Source: Terrimonas ginsenosidimutans
GTDB taxonomy: Bacteria; Bacteroidota; Bacteroidia; Chitinophagales; Chitinophagaceae
Length of the DNA: 64,000 nucleotides
Reading direction: 5' to 3'
Assembly (NCBI RefSeq): GCF_022012415.1
Contig: NZ_JAKLTR010000011.1
Span: 62,001 to 126,000, forward strand
The translations under genes and the position numbers were made by a program. Every line of letters begins with the position of its first letter. Position 1 is the first letter of the stretch. The notes below the pieces were generated by a model. That model made no database searches. It saw nothing but the letters and a program-made list of their open reading frames with translations, and was not told the origin of the DNA. Positions 53,935 through 62,759 of the stretch are shown here, one piece after another.

Positions 53935-54008
53935 TCCTCCTTAGCTCAGTTGGTTAGAGCATCTGACTGTTAATCAGAGGGTCGCTGGTTCAAGTCCAGC
54001 AGGGGGAG
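53935..54008 (+). tRNA. tRNA-Asn (GTT)
   Basis: The acceptor arm TCCTCCT pairs with AGGGGGA (one G-U pair), the D arm starts GCTC, the anticodon loop is CTGTTAA with anticodon GTT, and the T arm is GCTGG-TTCAAGT-CCAGC. The discriminator base is G and CCA is not encoded. The transcript has a terminator at 54020-54047. Its 3' end borders a gene-poor region, a common insertion site for mobile DNA. Confidence 0.97.
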
Positions 54009-54019
54009 CTTCCAAGTAC

Positions 54020-54047
54020 AAAAGTCTTTTTTCGGAAAGACTTTTTT
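54020..54047 (+). terminator. Terminator of the tRNA-Asn transcript
   Basis: AAAAGTCTTT and AAAGACTTTT pair around a short TTTCGG loop and end in a T run. It starts 12 bp after the tRNA. Confidence 0.75.
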
Positions 54048-54126
54048 ACTTTTAGTAGACATGCTCTTTAGCCCACGAACGCTTGAGTGCCACTCAGGAA
54101 ATTAATGTAGTGAGAACGGGGCATTT

Positions 54127-54519
54127 TTATTTGAAAAGATTGTCATTTACTTCAAAGTCTCTCGGCCTAAAATTCCAATGCCTGTAGGGATGCGACCAAC
54201 GGTCTTCCAGCGAAGTGATTCCCGTACTGCTTCCAATGTTAAAATTTTGCCTTAGCTCAAAGATTTTTGAATGGATGAACTTGTACAGTTTCTCTTTCGC
54301 AATTGTCCTTTTTCCTCTTCTTTTCTTTCCTTCAGGAATTAGCTTGTGTTTATTGTTCAACCTAAAGCAGATACTTCCAGGAACTACATCGAGCATCTGT
54401 AATAATAGATGTTTTTTTGAATCGATTTCTGCAATGTCTTGTTTCGGGTCAAGTTGAAAAGTTGGGGATGGTCTGCAAAATGGCTTGGGTTGAAATGTTC
54501 GGATGAGCATCGCTCGCAT
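54127..54519 (-). pseudogene. C-terminal fragment resembling a DUF3800 protein
   Basis: The frame has 130 codons but the first 15 residues do not fit what follows. From about residue 27, DIAEIDSKKHLLLQMLDVVP, GSICFRLNNKHKLIPEGKKR and KEKLYKFIHSKIFELRQNFN resemble the last third of DUF3800 proteins (the conserved xDSKxxxxLQ-D-G-I helix). The upstream two-thirds, with the catalytic-looking N-terminal Asp-rich strands, are missing. Such genes are common on islands and near defence loci. It is most likely a truncated relic. Confidence 0.4.
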
Positions 54520-55021
54520 AAACTTCTGGCGGCCTTTCCACCGTAGCGAAGCGGAGAAGCGAACCCAGGTCAGTCGCTCAAAAGATTTATCGCCCTCAGC
54601 GTGTCAGCTTGTCACCATTTTTCACTGCCTAAGATCCCGTCAAACTTTGGACGACCAAAGGACGACTAAGAGACGAACTAACGACGACTAACAACCATTT
54701 CAAAAACACGCGAAATTTGACCCTGAATGATTATCATAAGTTACACATCAGCTGGCTTCGCGTGCCAGAATGTCGTATCTGAGGAGCATATATCGCTTCA
54801 AGGCGTGCTCACTTTTTTGTGCCGGATCAGACAGCTATCGCTTAAAAACCTGTAAGTGGACAAGTGATAATAACCCGTTTGCAGAATACCGGCAAGCCTG
54901 ATTACATCAGGCGAGGGACCGAAGCAAAAGCAAAAACTTTAAACTTTTAAACCATCAAACACTTAGACAACCAGCCCACAACTTTTACGCTTGATCCCAT
55001 GTTTCCTAATCTTGATATTAG
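54520..55021. other. Gene-free stretch with short repeated words
   Basis: No frame has domain-like content. Around 54648-54698 the word GGACGACYAA and shorter forms (GACGACTAA, GACGAACTAAC) recur several times. The rest looks like decayed or foreign DNA next to the truncated DUF3800-like frame. Confidence 0.4.
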
Positions 55022-55216
55022 CTAATTGAAATGATCGAAATGTCTGCAATCCTTTAATATATTCTTTAAATCGTTGACGCTTCTCCAATGTAAAAAAATA
55101 GCAGCATTAAACATTCCTGCTTTCTTCCCATTAAAACTTAGACTTAAGTCAAAAGGGAATATTCTCTCTGCATCAAGTTTTTGAAATAATATATCGAAAT
55201 CCTTTAGTTCATGCAT
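55022..55216 (-). CDS. Possible small protein, 64 residues
   Basis: The frame starts with ATG at 55216 and reads MHELKDFDILFQKLDAERIF, then LSLSFNGKKAGMFNAAIFLH and a Cys/His/Phe end. The codon choice is coding-like and the content of aromatic and hydrophobic residues fits a small folded protein. No promoter, RBS or family was found. It may also be a fragment. Confidence 0.4.
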   Translation of the reverse strand: MHELKDFDILFQKLDAERIFPFDLSLSFNGKKAGMFNAAIFLHWRSVNDLKNILKDCRHFDHFN

Positions 55217-55528
55217 AAATAGTTAGAGAATTGTAATTTTCGGCGAGCGAGATTTTTCGAAAGGGTTAATTGCATTCAAAACTTGGATTAATTTTAGAAG
55301 ACTTGTGCGGCGAAAATGTATTAGTTAATTCCGAAACAATATTCTTCATTAATACGGTTCTATACCATTGCTTCATTTGACCTCTATTAAGGTTGCCGAG
55401 ACGGCTTTTTGTTTTTTAAGCGATTGGTCTGTTACAACGAACCAAATACACAACTTGGAAGAATTTCAATTTCTCTACGAAGTTTTCTTTGTCATTGATT
55501 AGGCAAAGTATGAAAGTGCACACTGTTA
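55217..55528. other. AT-rich intergenic stretch
   Basis: No gene is seen. A weak hairpin, GCCG-AGA-CGGC followed by TTTTTG, lies at 55395-55411 and may end transcripts reading rightward. Confidence 0.4.
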
Positions 55529-55891
55529 TTACCATTGCTGAATTATAATACACACCTGTTCATCCCTTAAGGCGAATTCTTTAGCACCCCATGGGCGAAG
55601 CGTAACCTCTTTGAGATTTGGATGAAGAAATTCCGGGTGAGATTTGGAAACCTTTTCATAAATTTCTTCAATATTTTTAGTGACAAACCTGAACTCGGGA
55701 TTATGTTCTTTAGCAAGCTTTGCATGTTCAAAAAGATAAATGCTTAATCGGTCTTTATTCAATACGCAAAAAGGTTGGTCAGATTTTATTTCGTTATGTC
55801 CAATAACAAACCCTAAACAGTCGGCGAACATTTTCAAACCGTTGGTAATATTCACATAATATACGTTCGGAACAAGTTGCTCAAAATTCAT
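55529..55891 (-). CDS. VOC (glyoxalase/bleomycin-resistance) family protein
   Basis: The protein has 120 residues, one VOC domain. The opening LVPNVYYVNITNGLKMFADC, the turn LSIYLFEHAKLAKEHNPEFR (in part) and the close VTLRPWGAKEFALRDEQVCI fit the double beta-alpha-beta-beta-beta fold. Residues usually used as metal ligands are only partly conserved, so it may bind a ligand rather than act as an enzyme. It lies inside the gene-poor stretch with AT-rich flanks, probably acquired. Confidence 0.8.
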   Translation of the reverse strand: MNFEQLVPNVYYVNITNGLKMFADCLGFVIGHNEIKSDQPFCVLNKDRLSIYLFEHAKLAKEHNPEFRFVTKNIEEIYEKVSKSHPEFLHPNLKEVTLRPWGAKEFALRDEQVCIIIQQW

Positions 55892-56446
55892 TGTTCTTTC
55901 TTTACTAGGAGTGTTTAATTTAGTTACAGCTGACTATAAATATACTCAATGTTAGTTGTTTCCACATCTGAGAGCAATTCTGTCCAATCAATTGAACCTC
56001 AGTATGATTTTAGAAATGTGGAATTTATGCCGTTGTTTCAATAAGCGACACTGCCTCCGGCGCTAACAAAATAGCGCTGGCGCGTTTTTGATCAAAACGA
56101 ATTTCCAGCCTCAGCCCTTAATGGTGAATACTATGTGGGTTAGATCATTAATGTGCCCTCAGGAACTCGACAAAAAATTACAATACCGGCAAACAACTAA
56201 GTGCACTGCCTTTATTTCCAGTCAATACAATAAAAGACCTGCTGCTTGATATCGACTACATTTTGAAATCGAACAATCCGGAGGTCTACGGGATCGATTT
56301 TACATTGGATTGCTCGGCAACAGTATGCTTTTGTTTGAGCTATGATAGGAGTTGAAACAGCCCAGCGCTATCTACTGCCTCGCAAATTCAATTTTATCTT
56401 TCTTTTCTATTTTATTTCTGGCTGCTGGCTTCAATCTTGATAGGTT
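55892..56446. other. Intergenic region around the 56152 remnant
   Basis: Apart from the open-codon remnant at 56152-56355 no gene is seen. A small hairpin (GGCGC/GCGCC-like arms around 56058-56080) is present. The 56447 gene has no recognisable promoter. Confidence 0.4.
56152..56355 (+). pseudogene. Gene remnant without start codon
   Basis: Sixty-seven open codons without ATG read as SALPLFPVNTIKDLLLDIDY and ILKSNNPEVYGIDFTLDCSA, a natural-looking folded-protein segment, then stop. Upstream an in-frame TAA closes it. It is probably the end of a lost gene. The rest of 55892-56446 holds no gene. Confidence 0.3.
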
Positions 56447-57604
56447 ATGGCTATGAAAAGCATCCTGGTATTACTTTACATCGCCCTTGGGCTGACAGCT
56501 TCTGTTGAGGCGCAGCAGGCGGCCAGCCGGTTAGATATAAAACTTAACAAAAACATCCTGCAACCCGGCGATTCATTATTTATACAAGCGGATTATAAAG
56601 ACAGTGGCGGACAACTAAGTAATCAATCCCTTGCGACACTGGAGATTGTGATTGAAAACGAAGCAGGTCAGCGCACCCGCCTCCGCTGGCCGGTGATAGA
56701 TGGGCAGGCCACCGGCACAATCTTCCTGCCTGATTCGTTACGCCCTGGGAAATACACATTGGTGGCAGGTTTGCAGCAACGCTTTTTTGAAGTAATCGGC
56801 CAGGTAAAAAACGCCAAGAACATCGGTAGTATACAAGCGATGCTCCTTACTAAAACGGGCGATTGGGACGAGCAGAAAATAATTGTTGCGCAGAATGGCA
56901 CTTTTGCCATCCGTAACTGGCTGTTTGAGGATAATGCATTGTTGGCATTTCATGAAACAAAAGACAACAGGCAGTCGCTGAATATCAGCATCAGCAGTCA
57001 GCTTGATTCCAGCTATCAGCCACTTGCGGTGGCTGGCCGCACATTTTACATAGGTAACCCTCCGGCAGCGGTGCGGTCAACATTGGACAAGCCTGTTGAA
57101 TCGCCTGAATCGCTTTTCACAGACCGTGGAACTTTACTGCCAGCAGTCATCGTAAAGAGTATTGCCAGAACCCCGTCGCAGCAGTTCGATGAACAATATG
57201 TCAGCGGATTGTTCCGGTCGGGAAATGAGCGGTTGATCAGTGTTATGGATGATCCCAGCGCGGTTGGTTCTACAAATATTTTTAACTACCTGCAGGGCAG
57301 GGTTGCCGGTCTTCAAATTGCACCAACAGGCGTTGCCAGTTGGCGGGGCGGCCCGGTAACGTTTTTCCTGGATGAAACAAGGGTATCCGCCCAACAGATT
57401 GCTAACATACCGATAACAGACATTGCAATTGTGAAAGCATATCCCCCACCTTTCTTCGGCGCTCCCGGTGGGAGTGGCGGTGTTGCCATTTATACCCGCC
57501 GGGGTGGTGAAGCCAGTTACCTACCTTCCAACAGACAGGTGTTCAAAATAAGGGGCTACACGCCATCTGCCACGGCGTTGGACATGAATAAGCTACGAAT
57601 GTAA
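56447..57604 (+). CDS. Exported protein with macroglobulin-like domain and isolated TonB plug, probably truncated
   Basis: The protein has 385 residues. A Sec signal (MAMKSILVLLYIALGLTASV, cut after EAQ) precedes a macroglobulin-type strand domain (LNKNILQPGDSLFIQADYKD, FLPDSLRPGKYTLVAGLQ). The C terminus is a TonB-receptor plug (NIFNYLQGRVAGLQI, VTFFLDETRV, GGSGGVAIYTRRGG). No beta-barrel follows. In larger Bacteroidota relatives the text after the plug continues as IRGYTPxREFY and a further domain; here it stops soon after FKIRGYTPSATAL. The gene is probably cut at its 3' end, or is a short variant. The substrate is unknown. Confidence 0.7.
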   Translation: MAMKSILVLLYIALGLTASVEAQQAASRLDIKLNKNILQPGDSLFIQADYKDSGGQLSNQSLATLEIVIENEAGQRTRLRWPVIDGQATGTIFLPDSLRPGKYTLVAGLQQRFFEVIGQVKNAKNIGSIQAMLLTKTGDWDEQKIIVAQNGTFAIRNWLFEDNALLAFHETKDNRQSLNISISSQLDSSYQPLAVAGRTFYIGNPPAAVRSTLDKPVESPESLFTDRGTLLPAVIVKSIARTPSQQFDEQYVSGLFRSGNERLISVMDDPSAVGSTNIFNYLQGRVAGLQIAPTGVASWRGGPVTFFLDETRVSAQQIANIPITDIAIVKAYPPPFFGAPGGSGGVAIYTRRGGEASYLPSNRQVFKIRGYTPSATALDMNKLRM

Positions 57605-58076
57605 TGGCAGGATCATTTCAATCTTGACCAGAAACTGGACAGTTCTGTGAAAAATAGCCAGCCAGACGATTGAATTCTAATCGAAAGAGTTTGATTATTC
57701 AGATTTTCATAATTTGGAAAACAATAAGAATAAGATCGATTTTTTCCGGCCGTCTAAATTTCCCCAAACCTTTATTTAATAAAAATGCTCTTGATTCCCG
57801 GATCATACCCTTCCAGGTAGAAAAGTGATATCATTATTTCGGGAAGTGATCTGGGAGACGGATTGTACGCCAGGTGATTAAGTTATAACTCAGTTAAGAT
57901 GCAATTACAAGTTATGTTAGTGAAAAGGGAAAAATCAGGTCTTCCTTAAAACTGAAGGCTCATGTATGAAATTTTATCGTCTGGTTATATCTTGAAACCT
58001 GGCATCGCGCTAAATAGTAGGTCAGATATTTCATCCTTTCGGGAGCGAACGGTTGGACAGGGTTTCAGAAATTTTT
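57605..58076. other. Gene-free stretch
   Basis: No frame has domain-like content and no repeat or hairpin stands out. It may include decayed 3' parts of the 56447 gene, but no homologous frame was seen. Confidence 0.4.
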
Positions 58077-58376
58077 TCACTTGCCCATCTTTGAAGAGTA
58101 AACATGTCGCCAGGTTTGAAGGCTGATAGCCGTTTCTTCATTGACATCATCGAACACTATCCAGCAATCTGCCTGGTCTGAAAGCGATCTCAGATTTGCA
58201 ATATCTGTCTCGGTAATAAATCCCTGGCCATAGGCGCAAGGACCGTGCAATAATGCATGCCAAAGTGCAAATTCTAAATTAGCCATCCAGCCCGCACTAT
58301 AACAACGCTCTGAGATCTTGGACATGAGGTTTGCAAGGGCGAATTGATCAGTTGTCAGGTTTGATAGCATAAGCAT
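58077..58376 (-). CDS. Conserved small protein of unknown function
   Basis: The protein has 99 residues and no signal. The centre ISERCYSAGWMANLEFALWH and the end DIANLRSLSDQADCWIVFDD with EETAISLQTWRHVY (in part) match a conserved small family in many bacteria, including prophage regions, with Trp and Cys at fixed places. Its function is unknown. It is divergent from the ArsR gene. Confidence 0.7.
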   Translation of the reverse strand: MLMLSNLTTDQFALANLMSKISERCYSAGWMANLEFALWHALLHGPCAYGQGFITETDIANLRSLSDQADCWIVFDDVNEETAISLQTWRHVYSSKMGK

Positions 58377-58474
58377 CTGGTGATCGGGTAAATATACTGA
58401 ACCGTTGGAAGTTTATAATATTTCAAATCTTCCAGTCGGATAACAATTGACGCGGGAACAAATGATCATCATTT

Positions 58475-58497
58475 AAAAGGTCGCCTGGCGACCTTTT
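58475..58497. other. Perfect GC-rich hairpin between divergent genes
   Basis: AAAAGGTCGCC and GGCGACCTTTT mirror each other around one base, forming a tight stem-loop followed by TTGGTTTT on the plus strand. Between two divergent starts a terminator is unexpected. It could end a short RNA transcribed rightward from near 58400 or prevent read-through. Confidence 0.4.
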
Positions 58498-58523
58498 GGT
58501 TTTAACAGTGTAGCAAAATAAAA

Positions 58524-58555
58524 TTTGCGCAGCTGATCGGCTTCACATACATTTG
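58524..58555 (+). promoter_or_regulatory. Promoter of the ArsR/SRPBCC operon
   Basis: TTTG at 58524-58527 and TACATTTG at 58548-58555 are separated by 20 bp, a near-ideal Bacteroidota promoter. The predicted start is about 23 nt before the ATG at 58583. Confidence 0.75.
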
Positions 58556-58582
58556 CAACCGAACGGCTTCATAATACAATCC

Positions 58583-58903
58583 ATGAGACGCGATATCTTT
58601 CAAGCAATTGCAGACCCTACCCGACGAGCGATCCTTGTCCTGGTCGCCGTGCAGGCAATGACTCCTAATGCCATTGCGGAGCATTTTGACATCAGACGGC
58701 AATCCATATCCAAACACCTGCGGATCCTGTCCGAATGCGACCTATTGGTTCCACGACAGGAAGGCAGGGAGATCTTCTATGAACTGAAAATCGATAAAAT
58801 GAAAGAGATCGATGCCTGGCTTGATCAGTTCCGTAAGATCATGGAAGATAGTTTCAAACAACTCGATGACGTATTGTTCACCTTAAAAAACAAGAACAAA
58901 TGA
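58583..58903 (+). CDS. ArsR-family regulator
   Basis: The protein has 106 residues from the ATG at 58583 ([20 protein letters not shown]). The winged helix includes [20 protein letters not shown] and the wing [17 protein letters not shown]. No metal-binding Cys or His cluster is seen, so it belongs to the non-metal ArsR group that controls SRPBCC partner genes. It overlaps the SRPBCC gene by 4 bp (ATGA), so the two are translated together. This two-gene unit is common in bacteria. The ligand is unknown. Confidence 0.92.
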   Translation: MRRDIFQAIADPTRRAILVLVAVQAMTPNAIAEHFDIRRQSISKHLRILSECDLLVPRQEGREIFYELKIDKMKEIDAWLDQFRKIMEDSFKQLDDVLFTLKNKNK

Positions 58904-59394
58904 ACTTACTGTTTGACTTTACGGTTGACAAGGCCGCGAAAACAATATTCATAACTAGAGAATTTGATGCTGACCTCTCGCTGGTATGGGATGCATTTAC
59001 TAAACCGGAAATACTTGATCAATGGGTGGCACCTAAACCCTGGATGTCAAAAACAAAATATATGGATTTCAAGGTAGGTGGACGAAGATTCTATGCGATG
59101 GTTAGCCCCGAGGGACAGGAGCGTTGGGCAATTCAGAAATACACCTCTATCAGCCCCAAAACCAATTTCAAAATGTTGAATGCTTTTGCGGACAAAGATG
59201 AAAACCCTGAATTACCGGGTTCTGACTGGGATTACACTTTTAGTGAAGAGAATGGAAAGACGACCGTGCGTATTACTATTTATAACGAATCACTTGCCCG
59301 GATGGAGAAAATGATTGAGATGGGTTTCACCGAAGGATTCAAAATGTCAATGAAAAATTTGGAAAATGTGTTGTCGGATTTATCGCAAAAATGA
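58900..59394 (+). CDS. SRPBCC/AHSA1-domain protein
   Basis: The protein has 164 residues and one AHSA1-like hydrophobic-pocket domain. Marks are [40 protein letters not shown] (in part), [18 protein letters not shown] and the closing helix [20 protein letters not shown]. It binds a hydrophobic ligand or acts as a co-chaperone-like protein. It is translationally coupled to the ArsR gene and followed by a VOC gene after 71 bp. The three may form a small detoxification unit. Confidence 0.9.
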   Translation: MNLLFDFTVDKAAKTIFITREFDADLSLVWDAFTKPEILDQWVAPKPWMSKTKYMDFKVGGRRFYAMVSPEGQERWAIQKYTSISPKTNFKMLNAFADKDENPELPGSDWDYTFSEENGKTTVRITIYNESLARMEKMIEMGFTEGFKMSMKNLENVLSDLSQK

Positions 59395-59465
59395 TTTTCG
59401 TTTTCAAAATGGTCCTCAAAACAAGTAAGAATGAAACCCATTTAACAACCTAAAAAATAAACATT

Positions 59466-59900
59466 ATGGCACTAATCAACCCTCACATTAATTTCAATGG
59501 AAATGCCGAAGAAGCATTTGCCTTTTACAAATCAGTTTTTGGCGGAGAGTTTGAAAAGATTGTCCGTTTCAAAGACCTGGCAAGCCCGGAATTCCCGGTA
59601 GCAGAAAATGAAGAAAATAAAATCATGCATATCGCATTACCGATTGGTAAGGGTAGCAGGTTGATGGCAAATGATGTTCCTGAAATTTTTGGGAAAACAA
59701 ATGAAAATGAGAACAGAAGTAAAATTGTAATAAGCGCAGAAACTAAAGAAGAAGCAGACAGATTATTTAATGGGCTTTCGGTAGGAGGACAAATTGAAGG
59801 GCCTATTGGCGATAGCCCCTGGGGTTCATACTTCGGTTGTTTTAGAGATAAATACGGTATTGAATGGATCGTTGAATTTGAGCCCGGCAATAACCAATAA
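59466..59900 (+). CDS. PhnB-like VOC protein
   Basis: The protein has 144 residues. The opening LINPHINFNGNAEEAFAFYK, the middle IMHIALPIGKGSRLMANDVP and the close SPWGSYFGCFRDKYGIEWIV match the PhnB/YjdN branch of the VOC superfamily (older name: 3-demethylubiquinone-9 methyltransferase-like). These proteins form dimers, and their activity is not known. It follows the ArsR/SRPBCC pair on the same strand and may be cotranscribed. Confidence 0.88.
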   Translation: MALINPHINFNGNAEEAFAFYKSVFGGEFEKIVRFKDLASPEFPVAENEENKIMHIALPIGKGSRLMANDVPEIFGKTNENENRSKIVISAETKEEADRLFNGLSVGGQIEGPIGDSPWGSYFGCFRDKYGIEWIVEFEPGNNQ

Positions 59901-59977
59901 TCGCAGCCTGAGAAAATCTGAAAAACTTTGAAATAAGGAGCAGTCCAATTTAAGGTAGGACAACTATCGGATTTGCT

Positions 59978-60931
59978 TTAAGGAATTTTATTTGAATGGT
60001 TTTTGCTGCATTTATCATAGTTTTCAAGAATCAGCGCGGCAACCAATTGCGGATCCTGAAAATGAACTCCATGACTGTATTTAGTTAATAAGACCACCCT
60101 GCTATTATCATTTTCTCTGATCAAATCCGAAAAATTCTTTATTCTTATTTCATCATACTCTCTCCACCACTGTTTGATGTTGATGCCAAGTTTGAATGTT
60201 TTATTCATTTCCTCTTCATAAGGTTCGATTGGTTTGTTGTAAGAAATAATTACAGTTGCCGGTATATTGATCAAAAGCGGCAGATCCCGATACTCCTGGA
60301 AAAAGGAGGGTGTACTTGCTTTTAAAGCTCTTTTAGCGTCATTCTTTACGCCTTCCGGGACGTTTGCCTCCCGGGACATTGTTTGGAGATTTAAGGTCCA
60401 GATCTGTTGATAGCTTGTCAGACTTTCGGAACGTCTTTTTGCCGCTGCATCATCTTGCGAACTCAACATAAAATCCGTTGGGTCAATAAAAACAAGTCCG
60501 CAAACTTCTTTGGGGAATCTCGCGGTAAACAATCTGATATATGCTCCCCCCACTGAATGCCCGACTAATAGGTATGGTGGTTGAATGTCCAAAGCATGTA
60601 AAAGCTCATGCAATCTTTCCGTAACCTGGGCATCCGTTGTGATATTCGTATCTGCTTCCGATTGCCCAAGACCATTTCTGTCATATTGAATTCCGGAAAT
60701 TGTCTTCGGCAAGAAACGAAATAGTTGTTCAAAACTTCCACCGCCTATCCCATGTTCAAAAACGAGGATTGGATCGTTCTCTTTTCTACCTTCAGGATTG
60801 AAGAGTTTATAGGAGATTTTTTTTCCATCGACACTGGCTGATCTAAAGTCGCCTTGCTGAGCAAAAATTATTTGACTAAGACAAAGGGACAATAAAATCC
60901 CGGTGACTTTCGGTTTTAAAAACATTGTCAT
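59978..60931 (-). CDS. Exported alpha/beta hydrolase
   Basis: The protein has 317 residues with a Sec signal (KVTGILLSLCLSQIIFAQ). The fold marks are LVFEHGIGGGSFEQLFRFLP, the nucleophile elbow GHSVGGAY, the acid region VVLLTKYSHGVHF with catalytic His, and IDPTDF. It resembles periplasmic esterases of wide substrate range. It converges with the VOC gene and starts toward the phosphatase gene end. The substrate is unknown. Confidence 0.88.
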   Translation of the reverse strand: MTMFLKPKVTGILLSLCLSQIIFAQQGDFRSASVDGKKISYKLFNPEGRKENDPILVFEHGIGGGSFEQLFRFLPKTISGIQYDRNGLGQSEADTNITTDAQVTERLHELLHALDIQPPYLLVGHSVGGAYIRLFTARFPKEVCGLVFIDPTDFMLSSQDDAAAKRRSESLTSYQQIWTLNLQTMSREANVPEGVKNDAKRALKASTPSFFQEYRDLPLLINIPATVIISYNKPIEPYEEEMNKTFKLGINIKQWWREYDEIRIKNFSDLIRENDNSRVVLLTKYSHGVHFQDPQLVAALILENYDKCSKNHSNKIP

Positions 60932-61149
60932 ATGGATAAGTTTTTAGTTGTCATTATTCTTTGCTGACGATGTGAAGGCCGGTCTCAGCGATTGTCTTCA
61001 AAGTTTAAAACTATTTTTATGCGGATCACCGGAGAGTGACGGACTTGCAGAAAAATGGGATGAAAGTCTTCATAATAAAGTGGAGCCGGACACACTTCCG
61101 GGCTTTAAGTTGTCTGGTTTTGAGATCTGCCCTATACCACGCATCATCT

Positions 61150-61644
61150 TCAGATCCCGCCATGCATATTTTTCAGCCATCTTACCTGCTCCGTCGTATC
61201 CGGAACTTTTAAACCGCGAATGCGGGAGATAAATTCGATCACGTCTTCCGTTCTCTTTCCTTCTTTTTGCAGAAGTACACCCGCTATGATCGATGAACGA
61301 CCGATACCCATCCTGCAGTGGATTACAATATTTTTCCCTTTATGCAGAAGATCCGATAGCGAAGAAACAAGTGAAGAAACGCTGTGTAAAGAATCGGGAA
61401 CTGATCTGTCCCGTATCGGGAAATTAATAAAGTCAATGCCGGCAGTTTTGCAAAGTGATTCCTCGCGGGCCAGACCAAGTTCTACAATTTCGTGATACTC
61501 CAAAAGTGAAATGACCACATCCACGTTCTGTTTTTTGAGATCAATGATTTCATCGGTAAGCCACTCATTTCCTCTGGGGCGAGCCATAATTCCCAGTCTG
61601 GCCGAGCTGTTAAACCTGTAGAGCCAATAAACGCGATTAGGCAT
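61150..61644 (-). CDS. Dual-specificity/tyrosine phosphatase-like protein
   Basis: The protein has 164 residues from the ATG complementary to 61642-61644 (MPNRVYWLYRFNSSARLGIM). Upstream codons overlap the divergent lipoprotein gene and add no family sequence. The start YWLYRFNSSARLGIMARPRG and the signature HCRMGIGRSSIIAG (Cys-x5-Arg with the P-loop) are those of a bacterial family of dual-specificity phosphatases, with the general acid Asp likely in INFPIRDRSVPD. It is cytosolic. It may dephosphorylate protein Tyr/Ser/Thr or a nucleotide. The end lies 218 bp from the hydrolase start. Confidence 0.88.
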   Translation of the reverse strand: MPNRVYWLYRFNSSARLGIMARPRGNEWLTDEIIDLKKQNVDVVISLLEYHEIVELGLAREESLCKTAGIDFINFPIRDRSVPDSLHSVSSLVSSLSDLLHKGKNIVIHCRMGIGRSSIIAGVLLQKEGKRTEDVIEFISRIRGLKVPDTTEQVRWLKNMHGGI

Positions 61645-61813
61645 AAGAATGATATTTAGTTGTGTTGAATAATAAAGACCTCGATTCCTGTAAGCCGATC
61701 TCAAATGATCCGTCTCCCGTTTCACTTGAGCATTCCAATCCATCACTTCAGCATTGCAACGATAAACTCCGGCGATGAAAACTTTACTTTCACGCACTAA
61801 ATTTTGTACTAAC

Positions 61814-62569
61814 ATGAAAACAAGTTTAAGATCAGCCGGGAAGATATTGCTGTTCATTGTGCTGCTTTCCTGCAGCAAGAAAGATAAAGGATCAGGGGGT
61901 GGTGAAGAACCACAGAAAGGTTATGCCAGTGGTAAGATCACCAATGCTGATGGCAGCCCCTGGCCCGGCGTCAAAGTGATTGTTGAAAATACGCTGTTCT
62001 ATAACACGTATGTTGCGGCTGTTTCTGATGAAAAAGGAGCATACAAAGTTAAGCTTCCTTCTTCAGGCACTTATCATGCAACCGCAGACATTGAGAAAAC
62101 CTACAATGGCAAAAAATATACGCTTCGGTTGCACCCGGACAATGATGATCCTTTTGGAACGAATGGCGCAGTGCGCAACTTTACCTTCAAGCTCACAGGA
62201 GCATATCCCGATGGCCTTGGGTATTACGGGGGTACTGTCATTGTCGATAAAGATGTAATGAGCGAACTGTATGACTCAGAAAATGTCGAGCTCACTTTGA
62301 CACCTGTTGGCAAACTGATCGACGGGTCACAGGGACAAACACTGAAGCTGAGACCCGGTCAGCCGCGTACGGATAATTACGGCAAGCTGGTGGATGTACC
62401 CATAGGACGTTACAATGTCTCCGCCGTTCATATTTCCGGTAGTACAAGAAGGCCGTTGAAACTACAGAACCGCGTTTCCGATGGCCCGTTTGAATCAGTT
62501 CTTCAGATAGATTTCGAACCATCGATTATCTGGGGGAATAATATAGCGGCCCTTGGTTATAAAGAATAA
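61814..62569 (+). CDS. Lipoprotein with carboxypeptidase-regulatory-like domain
   Basis: The protein has 251 residues from the ATG at 61814 (MKTSLRSAGKILLFIVLLSC with the lipobox Cys; KKDKGSGGGEEPQKG follows). The beta domain begins GYASGKITNADGSPWPGVKV, the hallmark of CarboxypepD_reg/CNA_B-like repeats, with a second half (VELTLTPVGKLIDGS, QTLKLRPGQPRTD) of the same type. It is a surface or periplasmic structural domain rather than an enzyme. A strong terminator follows at 62630. It is divergent from the phosphatase gene. Confidence 0.8.
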   Translation: MKTSLRSAGKILLFIVLLSCSKKDKGSGGGEEPQKGYASGKITNADGSPWPGVKVIVENTLFYNTYVAAVSDEKGAYKVKLPSSGTYHATADIEKTYNGKKYTLRLHPDNDDPFGTNGAVRNFTFKLTGAYPDGLGYYGGTVIVDKDVMSELYDSENVELTLTPVGKLIDGSQGQTLKLRPGQPRTDNYGKLVDVPIGRYNVSAVHISGSTRRPLKLQNRVSDGPFESVLQIDFEPSIIWGNNIAALGYKE

Positions 62570-62629
62570 TGATTGACTGCAAGACGGCCCTGGTGCTAAC
62601 AGTATTTTTTTGCACTGTAATATTACTGA

Positions 62630-62667
62630 TAAAATGCGCAAAGCCTTCAGAAGCTTTGCGCATTTTA
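62630..62667. terminator. Strong 15-bp terminator hairpin
   Basis: TAAAATGCGCAAAGC (62630-62644) and its exact complement GCTTTGCGCATTTTA (62653-62667) enclose an 8-nt loop. It sits between the convergent lipoprotein and glycosyltransferase genes and can terminate both. Confidence 0.85.
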
Positions 62668-62759
62668 ATATGCTGGAGGATTTTTGTCCGCCATTCCCGG
62701 TATTTTTTTTGGCTAGCTGAACAGTTTCAATCCGAAATTCATCAGCCATCAACATACCG

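Noticed and set aside
53935-54008. Attachment-site duplication of the tRNA 3' end
   Set aside because: No second copy of GGTTCAAGTCCAGCAGGGGG was noticed in the following 10 kb, and no integrase gene is present in the window.
60948-61232. 94-codon plus-strand frame
   Set aside because: It overlaps the 3' end of the phosphatase gene on the other strand and has no recognisable features.
61645-61878. Longer N terminus of the phosphatase
   Set aside because: It would overlap the divergent lipoprotein gene by about 65 bp and adds sequence unlike the family, which begins at YWLYRF.
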